Below, piece after piece: positions 1-12,600 of a DNA stretch of 64,000 bases. The notes under the pieces are model-generated. The model saw only the letters and a program-made list of their open reading frames with translations, was not told the DNA's origin and did no database searches. The stretch lies in the NCBI GenBank assembly GCA_034008185.1, contig CM067086.1, positions 29,037,007 through 29,101,006 of the forward strand, in the 5' to 3' direction. This DNA comes from Gorsachius magnificus. Taxonomy: Eukaryota > Chordata > Aves > Pelecaniformes > Ardeidae. The translations under genes were made by a program, and so were the position numbers. Position 1 is the stretch's first letter, and the number at the start of each line of letters is the position of its first letter.

Positions 1-545
1 AGTAGTGCATTCCTCTACATGCCTTTTGGTGAGCTTGGCCTACTCATCAGTGTCATGAAAATTTAGTTGGGGTACAAAGTCAGAAGCTTTTAAAGCACTG
101 TAGTAACTGCTGTGTCCTGGCCCAGTGTCAGTGCTGTGCCAGGACCCAGGTGGGCAGCTGCAAGTTCCTAGCGTTGCCTTCCAAAGGCCCAGTATTGACC
201 CACCTGTGGCACAGGACCCTCGGTAGATTGGCAGTAAAACCATCACCATGGCCATGAATACATCAGGTTGTGTGAAAACAGGGACCTCTAGGCTGACTAC
301 AAAAGCTTTCCACACCATCGTCCGAGTCCGTGTTTTCTTTCTGTCCTTCACTTACTGAAGCTACTTAGCAAATGGCCCAGTTTGCAATTGTGCTATCATC
401 TTAGAGTGGTCCACTTCCGCTGGAGGGTGGTCCCCTCACTTCAAACAAACAAGCTGCAAGGACAGACTGCCCCCTGTACTATTCAAAAAAATAAGATTTT
501 TGTATTCTGAACTGATTAAACTAATTGCACTTGTTTTCTCTGCAG
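1..545. other. Non-coding sequence upstream of first visible PLA2G4B exon
   Basis: No exon is recognisable here. It ends in the acceptor tract before 546, so it is most simply the tail of an intron. In mammals PLA2G4B is preceded by JMJD7; no JMJD7-like coding sequence is visible in these 545 bases. Confidence 0.6.
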
Positions 546-618
546 ATGAAGTTTTGCCCCATCCACATGCTTTCTGTAAGAATCATACAAGCCAAGAACA
601 TCAAGTCAAGAGACCTGT
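546..618 (+). CDS. PLA2G4B: PLA2G4B exon 1 in window (C2 start)
   Basis: Encodes residues 1-24 counted from the ATG at 546, including [16 protein letters not shown], the first C2 strand and calcium loop 1. It is preceded by a good acceptor (TTTTCTCTGCAG) and followed by donor GTGAGT; it ends in phase 1. The ATG is the first codon of the exon, so translation may begin here or in an unseen upstream exon. Confidence 0.85.
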
Positions 619-3600
619 GTGAGTTGTGGTTTGATTGTGGTTTTAGTCACCTCCAGAGTTTACACAATGAGCAATGTTCCTAAGTTCTGAAGGTATACAA
701 ACAACGTACATAAAGCAGAGCAATAGAACTACTGATGCCAGGGCTATAATTAGATCGAATCCCTGAGGTATCATTAGATTGGAGGACATATCTAGTGGCA
801 TTTCAGGGAACTAGTAAAAAACAAGACTCCCAGATGAATTTTCTGAGCCAATAAGGGAAGGTAGACCTTGTGAGGGCGTTGCAATCTGTAAATCTGCTTG
901 GGTTTGTTTGGTTTTGATGGTCGTAATGGGTATAATCAGATCATGGGCTGGAATTTTGCCACACAGGCAATGTATTTAGGAACCTTTTATAGAAATGTAT
1001 CAATTATATATGATAATCAAAGGTAAAATAGAGGTTTCAAAAGTACAGTATCATTCAGGGTATTTGCTGTCCTCAGATGATCAGTCATGTTAAATTATAT
1101 TGATAGTTTCTGGTTTAGGAGGGTCTCTGGAGATCCAGCCGTAAGCACATGCTGAACATGCAGGCAAACCAGACTTTTCTGTGTACTTTTGTGTTTGACT
1201 TTCTATAACTCCTTATCTCAGCCTCACAGCCTCCTATGGCTCCTTCTTAGGGTGTACTATGGACCAGCTCTTCAGCTGCCATTTTTGCAGAGGTCTCCTG
1301 TGGGTTCCTCAGTCAGGCCAGAGAACTTGAGCTGCCTTTTCTCACACTCTTGAAACTCTGGCCTGTGTATTCCTCTAGTGAAAAATGACATGTTCAGCCA
1401 AAAAGCCTCACTTTGCAGTGAGTTACTTGGGTTACAGCTGAGATCCTTTGCGTCCCGCCATGCAGGGCTGAGCACAACCTTGGCCAAGTGTGGATGTGAG
1501 GGAGACCAGAGGGAGCGAATCCCACGCTGGTTGAGTAACTGCCTGCTGAAGGGCATCCTGTACTCCTGTGGCAAATACCCCATAGCAGTGCCCAGAGGTG
1601 GACACTAGAAAGGTGGTAGTGTGACGAGGCCTGTATTTCTGAGTTTCAATGATCTCTTCTATCTACTCTATTGAAGGGACAGTTCCACTTTCCTGCCAAA
1701 ACCTTGCGGGGCAATGTTATTCACTGCTTGATACCAGCCTGAAGTATTTAGGCATCTCGGGCTGCAGTAGAAATCTTCAGTCAAGTCCAGACTCCAGCTC
1801 TGAAAGACATCACCTTGGAGATTTCCTTTCACACCGTTGTCAAGCTTCACAAAGTAAATGCGCTTTCGCACCCCGGCTCTTCCCAAAGGACGGCTGCTCG
1901 AGGCACTGACTGCACTAACCATAAGGAGTAGATGTAGGCTGGAAGTGAGATGAAGATTTCCGACTTGCTCATGCCTTCATGTTCTGGGGACCTTGATGCC
2001 CTTTAGCTGCAACAGGCCTTCTCTAGTAGCTAACCCTTTTAGACAGCCATCATGACCCCTCCGCATGTTTGTGTTGCTAGACTGAGCAAGTCAGTCTCCT
2101 CTGATCTTCTCCATAATATGTGTTCTCCTTTCCTGTCATCATCCTAACAGCCCTTTTTGGAACTAGCTCTAGTTTCAGTTAAACTTTTTTTAATCATAGG
2201 TGACTGGAATTGTAGGGAATATGCCTGATGAATGGTCAGTGGGGTCTTTGATACCTTTCTCTTCACTTGGGAAACACGGCTCCTAGTGTACTTTGTGTGT
2301 GCATGCGTACATTAGCAATTTGTAGTTACCCAGGTATTAGTATACCAAGATGGTTTTCCTTGGTTGCTCACAGTCAAGAGTCTCTACTTATTAAAAAAAT
2401 CCAAAAGTAGTATTTATTAATCCCCAGAATCATGGCCTTGCCCTACTTTTCACCTATAATATTGGCATCAGGTTTTTAATTTTTTTCTGTGCAGTGACTG
2501 CATCAGACTGCTATGTGCGCTTGTGGCTGCCATCTGCTTCAAACGGAAAGCTTCAGACCAAAACCATCAAGAATTCTGACAACCCTGTCTGGAATGAGAC
2601 CTTCTACTTTAGGATCCAGAGAGAAGTTGAGGTAGTAAAAAAATAGAAATTTCACCATGTTGAATAGCTGGGAATCCTCAGTTGACACCCTGTTGATCAG
2701 CTGTGCTAAATAACTTAAGAAAATGTTTGTGTAACAGAATTTGCAACTGCCAGGTTAGCCCAAAAGAGCAAACATATGGTGTAGTGTTGTCCTCAGCTAG
2801 TTATAGACATTGGTGATATAAATGCCTGCATCTGAGCTAGTCCAGACTCCCTTTGTTGTTACCTGAGAGAAATAAGTACTGCTGTAGCATTTCTCATCTG
2901 GGCTATTTTTGATAGTTAATTTAGAAAGAGCTTTCCCTGTACTGGTTGTAAGGGAAGGGTGGAGGAGTTGCTGTGGAGTAGACACTATATTTAGTCCTAC
3001 CCTAAGCTGTGTAGTTAAGAGAACTTTGGGGACAAAGAAACTGAGTAAGCGTGTTCTTTGGATGGATTATCAGTGTGGTGCAGAGTACTGACATCTTTTC
3101 TGTCTCAGGATAGTGGGAGCTCTCTGTTAAAGGTAGTTGTCTTCTATTCCATGCTAAGTTTCCCAAGGTTGGGTTTAATGATGGTGTTCCACATTAGCAA
3201 ACTCCTGAAGGAAAGGTTTCTTTATTCTTACCCTCTGTGCTAGTCAATCAGCTGCAAAAGTCTATAGCCATTTTTTTTGGTTCTGTGTAATAGCAGCTCA
3301 ATAAGAGTTCTTATTTATTTTCTTCTACTACCAGAACATTTTAGAATTGGCAGTGTGTGATGAAGATCCACTCACCAAAGATGACATGCAGTTCACAGTT
3401 CTATTTAATGTTGCTAGAATCAGACCCGGAGAGACACTCCGTGAGACATTTGCTTTGAAGCCAGAGGTAAGGACTGAAAATACACGGAGAGATCAGCAAC
3501 ACCTTGTCGTCCACATTGGCTTCTGTGTTAAGTGAGGTTTGGGTCTGCATAAACAGATATCCATGTGTATTGGTGTCATTATCAATATTTCATCAAAACA

Positions 3601-6600
3601 GGTATCGTTGTGCTGGATTTTTGTGACTTCAGTAATCTCTTTTCACAGATTCAGAAAATGAAGATGCTTCTCTCTCATGCCCACCATCTCTGTGGGGGCA
3701 AAATAAGTTAATAGCTAGCATCTGTAAATAGTAATTGTTATCTTTTATAATCCAACTAAGTAACTTCCTTAGCTTTTGGCTTTATTCCACTTTTGCCATG
3801 CTGAGAGGAGATTTCCTCTTAAATGGCAACTGTTATTGAAAACATGAAGACAATCCACTCACCACTTGAATTAAATGATTCTTTCAGGCTTTCCTTATTG
3901 ATGTTCATGCTGGGTTTCCTTCCAGGTGATGCAGGTTTCTGTGGCCCATAGTAAACGGACACCTGTTCTGCTAACATCTTTGGTATTCTGTTAAGAAGCC
4001 CATGAAAGAGAGTTGTCCAGAGAACAAAGCTGGGGTAGGTCTGTGACAACTCCTGGGCTTGTCTGAGCTGTAGCTGAGGTATGGCTACAGGCTTATTGCA
4101 GGAAGCAGGCAGTCCATCCCCAAAAGAACAATTACTTCCCTAAATGCTGAAAGCTGTTAACATTGGTCTTCCTAGTGACTCTGCAGGCTGGTGCCACACA
4201 CTTCTCAGCCAGTGGGTGAGTCGCGGGGAAACAGAATGATTCAATAACCATCCCAGTCCAGAGTGCTCTTGCCTACTTGATCTCTTCTGGATTGGGTGTG
4301 AATGTGATTTAATGGTTTGTATGTGGAAATTACACTGGCGTTAGCCACAGTTGTTGCTGGGCTTCAATGCCTTTACCCCCACGTACACCATCTTTGCAGA
4401 AAGCCATTATATTTCTGTTTCAGTCAAGCTTTTCCTCTTTGATTGTGTCTCTGGAAATATGTATAATTCTACATATCCCACAATGGGAGAATATTAGTCT
4501 TCCCAAGTCTGTAGCTTCCACTGAAACCTCAGCTTTGGAAAGAGGCCATGCACAGCTTTTTTGACCACATTAGCAGAAGAGATGTCAGCTGTGGAAGTGC
4601 TTTTTATATGTGTCTATAGTGCCAAATTCTTGCAGCCTCCAATAATCCATATTTATTTTACCATTTTCTTTTTAGAAGGAGACGTGCACTAAGAAATGGG
4701 AAAGTTTGGAAGTGGAATTCTGGATGGAAAGAATGTGAGTAAAATTCCAAAGCTGAAAGTTGTAGACCTGCCAGGGAGTAATAATATGTCAGAGAAAAGG
4801 AACTTCTTCCAACTCTTCCTCCCAGCAGTGAGCCAAAATTACTGTTTCAAACTTTTTTTTACCTTAACTTCCCCAGTTAATTCTGCCTTTCAGTGTATTT
4901 CATACAAAGCTTACCTCCTGTTCGACATGTATATCCTGATCATGGAAGTGCAGTAACATTGGCACGATGTGATAAGTTGTACACAAGTTGCATGTAAAGC
5001 TTAACAGAGGTGCTCTTCAAGTTGTTAATATTAATTGACCAATGCCTGGAACACTGTGGTGTTTCTAAAAGACAAGAAAACTTGTCTTGTATTATTATTG
5101 CGATATATACATAGAGTTATGTAGACAGTATTAGAAAAGTCATCTGTTAGGCAATAGTTTAATTAAACTGAAAAAAAATATAATCAACAAATAATAAAAT
5201 TAAGACCATCCCCCTCAAAGTGGTAATCAACATTGTGTGGAGAAGAACAAATCCCATAAGATAAACTTTATCTCTCTTTTAAATGCTATCCAAGTTTGGT
5301 TGAAAAAAACCCCTAAACTACATGTTCTGGCATATCTGAGTTTAGCATTACCGAAAAAAGGAATATAGACCAGTCAAAACTGACTAACTGCATGATTAGA
5401 AGAAGGAACTGTAAATAAGGTTTCTTATTCTTAAACATGGAAAAGCTACAGAAGAAAATCACTGATGTTCTTGGTTAATTCCTTCCACGGTGAAATTCAA
5501 GAGAATCTATTTAATTTATCTATGAGAGGTACCTTAAGAGATGGCATAAGCATCTCCTGCGAATGTGGAAGCAATCACAGATGGATATATAAAAAGCACA
5601 GAATGAGGTGCAGTGCTTGGAAACTGGACTGAGGAGATTCAGACTAGAAATAAGAGGAACATCTTTCACCATTCAAGTTACAAGGCACGTGGGGGATTCT
5701 CCATCCTTGGAAGTCAAACCTACTTTTTTACATTTAAATACATTCTACAGCTGAAGTAGAAGTTTTAAGGCTGGAAGTGGTGCTTGGTAAAATACCTTGG
5801 ACTTTGCAGAAAGTCAAAGATTATATACTACATAACTTTAATGGTCCTTTCAGATATATGAAGGCACTTATGAATGTGTGTAACATAGTGATGTTGGAGT
5901 ATTGGCCTTAATGAGAGATGCTGTTAGACTCCATAGGTTACTCATAGTGTTAAATAACTACATCCATTCAGTGACAGACCTAGGTCTTACAAGGTAAAAT
6001 ATCTGGGACAAAGACTTTCTATTACCTCTGTGTTTTCCAGTCATATATATTGCATAGTGGGAGCTAATTCCTATTTGCTGTTTGTTTGTGATCAGTTGCA
6101 AATTACAATCTGGAACAGTCAGAAATGTCTTTCCTAATGAGTATTTGCAGAATACATTAATAGTAGTCTTTGCTTTCCCTAAGTCATATGGCCATTTGTT
6201 AACAGCAGGACATGATTCCACATAGATCAATACATCTTTGTTCTGCTGTATCTTAGCGTATAGTTTTAAGCATTGGTATCTTTATGGCCTCCCCTGCCTT
6301 GCTTCTTGTTTGGCTACTATATTTTGGTTCATGTGCTTAGCAGGTGATTGTGTATTACATCTTTTAGGAAACAAATTGCAATGCTAACATAACTATATTC
6401 AATTTTAAGCAGAAAAGGCCATAAAACTATTTTAAAAAAATACCAGACACTCACACGGCTTTTGTTTGTTTGTTTTTTGATTTTGTCCTTTCAGTCCCAG
6501 CCCTCCAGAGCACCTGCTTACCAATGATGTCCTAGTGGTAAGGATCACATGTGATTTAGCTTGGGGTGACTTTTCCTCATTTTGATTCTCTCCTCTTCTC

Positions 6601-9600
6601 CCCAACCATCTGACATTATATAGACAGAACAGAAGCTACCATGATAGATAAGAGCATGGTGTGCATTATAAAGTGAAAGATGTGGGACGGTTCCCATTTG
6701 TTATGGCTTAACTTTTGCCATCTCCATGCAAAAATAGAAGCTGTATTTCTTGAAGTCCTCAGGTATTACAGATGTCAATATTTTGCCCAGCTGTGGTTTG
6801 TTAACGTTGCAGAAACCCATATTTGTTGGTGTCCAAAGTGAAGACTGCTTGTGTTTCATGTAATACAGTATGGCACTTCACGAGAAAAACAAATATTATA
6901 AAAGGGATGAGACTGTAGTAGTCAATAGTAAGTATTCAGTGTGCTTATGACTGGAAGGTTATCTAATGTAACAGCTTTTTGGGAAACGAGTTTTTTAATA
7001 AGGAGTTATTTTAGGCGTTGAAACATAGAGTCCTCTTTTGCTATTAGTCACCATGTGGTACATTACCTGTCTCCTTGGGCTGGCCCAGCAGCTAAGGAGT
7101 ACAAAGTACTTCATGCCAACCACTCCAAGCCTGTGCATGATTTCCAGATGGTAGCCTTTAATACCCCTGAGGCAAAGGAACATGTATTCTATTCTTTCCC
7201 CCTAATTTTCTGTGTGAGGCATAAGAGCTGTAATGATTGGCATGCGTTGTTCCTGAAATGGCTTGGAAAACTGTCCTGGCATGAGTTAATAAAGGTGAAC
7301 TGGAATGACTCAGGTAGAGGGTAGGGTAAAATAAATCCATGATCTCCCTACATCAGGACCAGCCAGAAGATGCCTTGTAGACTAATCACTGCCACAATAC
7401 ACAGAAAGTCATCATCAGGTAGTTTTCCCCCACCCTTCCTAAATAATTATCAGATATATGTGTAGCTGTTTGGGCAACAGTTTGTTGTACAGAGTTCCCT
7501 GATTTGGGGATAACTTGAATGGATATAACAACCCCTGGCAATGCACCGCTGTATGGACAAGCTAGTTCTGAAGCAGTGTAAGTGGGCTACTGTCCTGGGA
7601 TAATGAGCTCTAGATTTCCTCTTGTGCGGCTGGATTGCTTTCAGCACTGAGACCAGTTTAGTTGGCTCTATATTATAGCTGGTGGTTGCCTGCATGGTGT
7701 TCATTATTTGCTGCAGATGTGGCATTTGCTACCTTCACACTTTTCCCACTCCTGTCTTTTACAGTCCCGTGAGGTTTGCTGCTTGGAAGTGCAAGTGGAC
7801 ATTAATGAAAGCAGGAAATACTTGAAAGGTATGCTGACTTCTCTGTGAAGCGAAGACACAACCAAATCAGCCCTGTCATAGTCATTCAGACCCAGATGGA
7901 AGCACTTTAGGATACAGAGATGACAAAGAATGTTCTAAAGACAATAAAACGTAAAGCAGTGAAGGTCCCTGAACTGCCTCCAGTTGTAACGCTGATCTCT
8001 GTGTCTTTTCCTTGAAGCTCCCAAGTTTGGACGCTGCTGGAAGTATGAGAGAGTGCTGACTCTGGGAGCACTCCGAGCTATGGGGTAAATGCAGTAAATA
8101 CCAGTTTCTGTGCTGTAGGAGACTTGCCAGTGTGGCAGCTGACAGAGGAGTTACCACAGAGAATGACTCCAGCAGAAAGTTTACCAACTTTGTTAGCTAT
8201 TTTGCCTGAACAGCAGTATTATTGTCTAAACGAATCTGTTTTCCCTAGAGGGTAAAAATCTTGTGCTTACGGTGCCTGCATCTCATGAGGGAACACAGAA
8301 AACTACAGAGGACACAGATACTTTCTACTTCCATTGCGTGAAGGCTTGGGAACCAATTCTAAAAGTCAGGCTGCAGGTAATGGGCACTGTACAACACCAC
8401 TGTTCATACTGCTCGCTTATTTCTGGTGTCACCAAAACAGTAAAGAACTGGATTGTTTCTGTTCTGTGAATAAAAAAACCCATGTTTTTTGGTCTCTGTA
8501 GAAAGTTTCTGATAAGGAAGATGACAACAGCAATTTAAGTGACACCTTAACAGTACCACTGAAATTCCTCCCTGTTGGACATAAAGTGAAAGTAACCCTC
8601 CCTGTAAGACATGTAAGTGCTTCACCATTTATATGATTTTTTGAAGAGAAGAGTAGAGTAACCCTCAGTATTTAACACCATAACATTTTAAAAAAAATCA
8701 ATTAGTAAGTCTGAGTGAGAATTTTGTGCAAATACAAGTTTTCTGTGAAAAAGGTTAATTTTCTCAGAGAAATATCAATTCTCTGTCAGTGAGTAAATGA
8801 TCAGGAGTTCATGCTGGGCAGTTTTAGATGCATTTAAGCCTAATCTCTGCTGTCCTTACACAGTTAAAGGAGAATATTCAATACCCCTAGCAAGGCTTTG
8901 GGGTGCCCCACTGCTCTTTATCAAGCCGGAGTGGCTGGCTCAGCCGATATACCTAAATTTTAGATGGCTAAAGTTAGGTGAGTTGAATCTTACCCTCAGA
9001 GAATAATTCTGTCACATTCTTCCATGTGTACAGTCAGGATGGTAACTGGTAGGGAGGTACAACTCTAAGTTGCTTTAAAAGCAGTAGTTATGCTGCTGTG
9101 TAGCCAGATGAATCTGTTGACAATAGCCAGGCATCCTTTCCCAGACCTTGCACCAAATGAGACGCAAAAATAGGAGGAGAAGAATTTCTCAGCAGCCTTT
9201 CCTGTAAAGAGAAGGGAGAATGAGTGTCTGTTTTGCCCCTAGTGATTCCCCACCACTCTGTTTGGACTCTCTTTTACCTCCAGTAGGTTTTTGGAAGGAT
9301 GTGGTGACTTGTGTGTCCTCTTCTATCACTGTCTTTATCTGGCTGCTGTTCTTCATTCTCAAGAATAGGAGGGTGGCAATGGGATATAGTGCTTCTGGGT
9401 TAGGATGGTTCATGGAAATATGTGCACAGTGAGGAAGGAATCCCGTTCATCTAGCCACTTCAACTCCCCCTGCCTCTTTTACTTCTCTGTAGAATATTTT
9501 TGGTGTTTAGTTTCTTTCCTTCTCTTTCCTGCTACAGTTTTCCAAAAAAGCATATGCAGGGTGGTAGTGGTGGAGCGTTCCAGGTGGCACGGAAAATCTG

Positions 9601-12600
9601 AATTTCAAAACTTCTCTTTTTCCCAGTCATTCATGTTCCTGGTCTCATTTCTTTGTTTACAGAATGTGCCACTGCAGTTGTACCTCCAACTAAATGATTG
9701 GTAAGAGGACTGTTTTTTTCTCTAAAGGTTTTATTGCTCTTTGAACTGTGAATTCTAGAACAGAATATCCTTTATTTAGATACACAGCATGCACAGGACT
9801 ACGGGCAAAATATAACAATAGTTAAGTCACTATTAAAGAGTCACCACAACAGATCAAAGTTAAATGTCCTTGGGGCAAAAGAGTCATGGCAAGGTGCAAA
9901 AAAAAATTATGAGAATTTCAAACAGTGAAGAAACTTAGTTACTGAGTGTCCTTTGTGTCAAAGAACCGAAGACTGTGTTTGGAGGCTTCTTCAAAAGGAA
10001 CACAGGAGTGGGAAGAAGGCAGAGGGAAAAGGTTATTTCAAATAAGCAAACCAGCCAGAGTCCATGCGTTACTCAAACCACACAGGTGTCCTTAAGAAAA
10101 CAGATTTGTGGCTCTGATGATATCAATAGAAAGAAGCACAAGCTATGGAAGACGGTGTGTTATGCTGTAAAATAATGAGACAGACAACAAATAAACGAAA
10201 ATTATTTGAGTATGTTCTTCATTGTTCTGTTTCTGTATAAAGGTGTGGTACAAATCCCCATGAAAATCCTTGTTAGGTTCAAGTCACACTTTGCTCAGAA
10301 ATTATATGAAGCAGAAATAAAGAGGATTCAGCTTACAAAGCTACTGAAAGACAAAAAGGAGCCTTTCTTTTTTCATATTTACTATCCTTAGCTGGCAGTA
10401 AAACTTACTGCAACACCAGAAAATAAAGAGACCATGTAGAAGCAAGGCAGTTGATTTCTTTACAACTGGAAGCTGCATTTCTGTCTCTAAATCTGAACAG
10501 GAATCATGATTTCTTATGATATTTAATAGACTGCAGTTGCTGAAAATAGATCCATATGCATTTTAAACACCAATCCTGTGCCTCTGGATTTATTTATGTT
10601 TCAGCACAGAAAAACTAGATGTGCGCTTAGGGTATGATCTGTGCCAAGAAGAGCAAGAATTCTTGCAAAAAAGGAAGAGAGTGGTTGCCAGTGCCTTGAA
10701 AAGAGCTCTTCATCTGGAAAGAGATCTACGTGGACATGAGGTCTGTGAGTTGGAATCCAAGCATGGGACGTGGGCCTATTGAATTAGGATTGGCACAACT
10801 CCCCACAAAATTTCTAGTAGTTTTTGTATGTTGATGACAAACCCATTGATCTGATAATGGCAGCAGAACAGAAATTCTCAGTGTGGCACACCCCATACTC
10901 ATCTAAAATTTCAGCTCAGCTATTCATGCCTCCATTCTTTTCAATGGGTCAAATTCCCAAGAACATAGTATACCACTCTTCAAAGCCAGAGTTTCCAACA
11001 GTGTCATGCAGCAGGTCAGCAACATATGAGGCATTGGTACATTGTGTTAGACACAGCCTAGCCTGGCAACCCACACCAAGTAGAAAAACAGGAGTATTTG
11101 AAATCCATCTCACACAGATATTTATGAAATCATTGTAATGTCCCTTAAGGCTTACCTTTTTTTGTTGTTGTTTTCAGAACACTTTTCACAAAAAGTCAAA
11201 ATTCTTTAGGGTGGCGAAAGAACATTTTATAACAAGCTCCAGCTGAAGTATGTTTTGTTGCCAAGATCCAGGGTGAATTTTTAAGTGAACATTTATTTTC
11301 TTGCTGGAATTATATTTGTTGAATGGATGCTGTCCAAAGAATCACTTTGTTTGCTTAACATATTTTTTATGAACTCTTCTCAGGACTTCCTTGAATCCAT
11401 TCTTAAATACATTTATTGCAATTTTTGTTATTTATAATAAAATCATATAATTATCTGTTATTAATCATTGTAATTCCAATTATAAAGAACAAGGGGAGGA
11501 AGGAAATTTAAAATCACTGCGTATTCAAACTCATCCAAGCTTTGGAGTTAAGAGAACCCACTGAGTACCTGGAGGTTAATTAAGAAGGTACTGGTAAAGA
11601 CTGGCTGAATGTTGACTTACTTTCATTGTCCACCAATGGAGTCTGCTGAGGAAATTATAAGAGCTGTAACTGGACTTTTCCAAGTAGGCAAGTGAGTAAC
11701 TTTTTGAAGATAATACTTATGTTTTGAACAGGTCCCAGTAATAGCTGTTATGGCAACAGGCGGAGGCCTCAGAGCAATGTCAGCTATGTTTGGCCACCTC
11801 TTAGCTCTTCAGAAGCTAAATCTGTTGGACAGTGTTACCTATCTCACTGGGGCTTCTGGCTCGACATGGTGCGTATAGAAAATTAGATTTGTATTTAGAA
11901 TGACTGTGACACTGCATTTCCACTCAGTGAGAGAGATCCATCTCTTTTGAAGTCTTAACGTTGTTAATAAGTGAACGTAATTCCCTGGTACAGCTATTAC
12001 ATTGGCTCTTGATCATAACTTCAATTTAGGCTTGCTGAGTCTCTTCTTTGATGAAATTGGTTGATAAATATAGTAATTTTCCAGACCCATCCAAATAAAT
12101 GGATGATTTTCTCACCTTTCTGTTCTTTAGGACCCTAGCAGACCTGTATGAGCATGCCGACTGGTCACAGAAGAGTCTGGAGGGGCCACTTAAGGCAGTG
12201 AAACAACAAGTGACAAAATGCAAGTTTGATCTCATGTCTATAGAGCATCTGAAATATTATCACAAGGAACTCGCTGAAAGGGCAAAAGCAGGACATGTGT
12301 CATCTTTTACAACTCTGTGGTCACTCATTCAGGAAATGTTCTTACATGAACGGGTATGTACATGGTCCTGCCACACGTTTGGGAAACATCCACTCATTTT
12401 CTTTAGAGCTTTGAGAACATGATGTAATGTGTGGAACAAATCCAAAGTGACTGAGGCATCCCAGTGTGATTTGTAAATAATGACAAAGGATCTTGTAGCC
12501 AGGATTTTCCAGGGCAGGTAATGGTTTGAAGGTGCCTCTGTATTAGGGTGCCCAACAGCTGGCAACTTCAGTAGGGAAACTTTCAGAAAGAACTGAGCAA

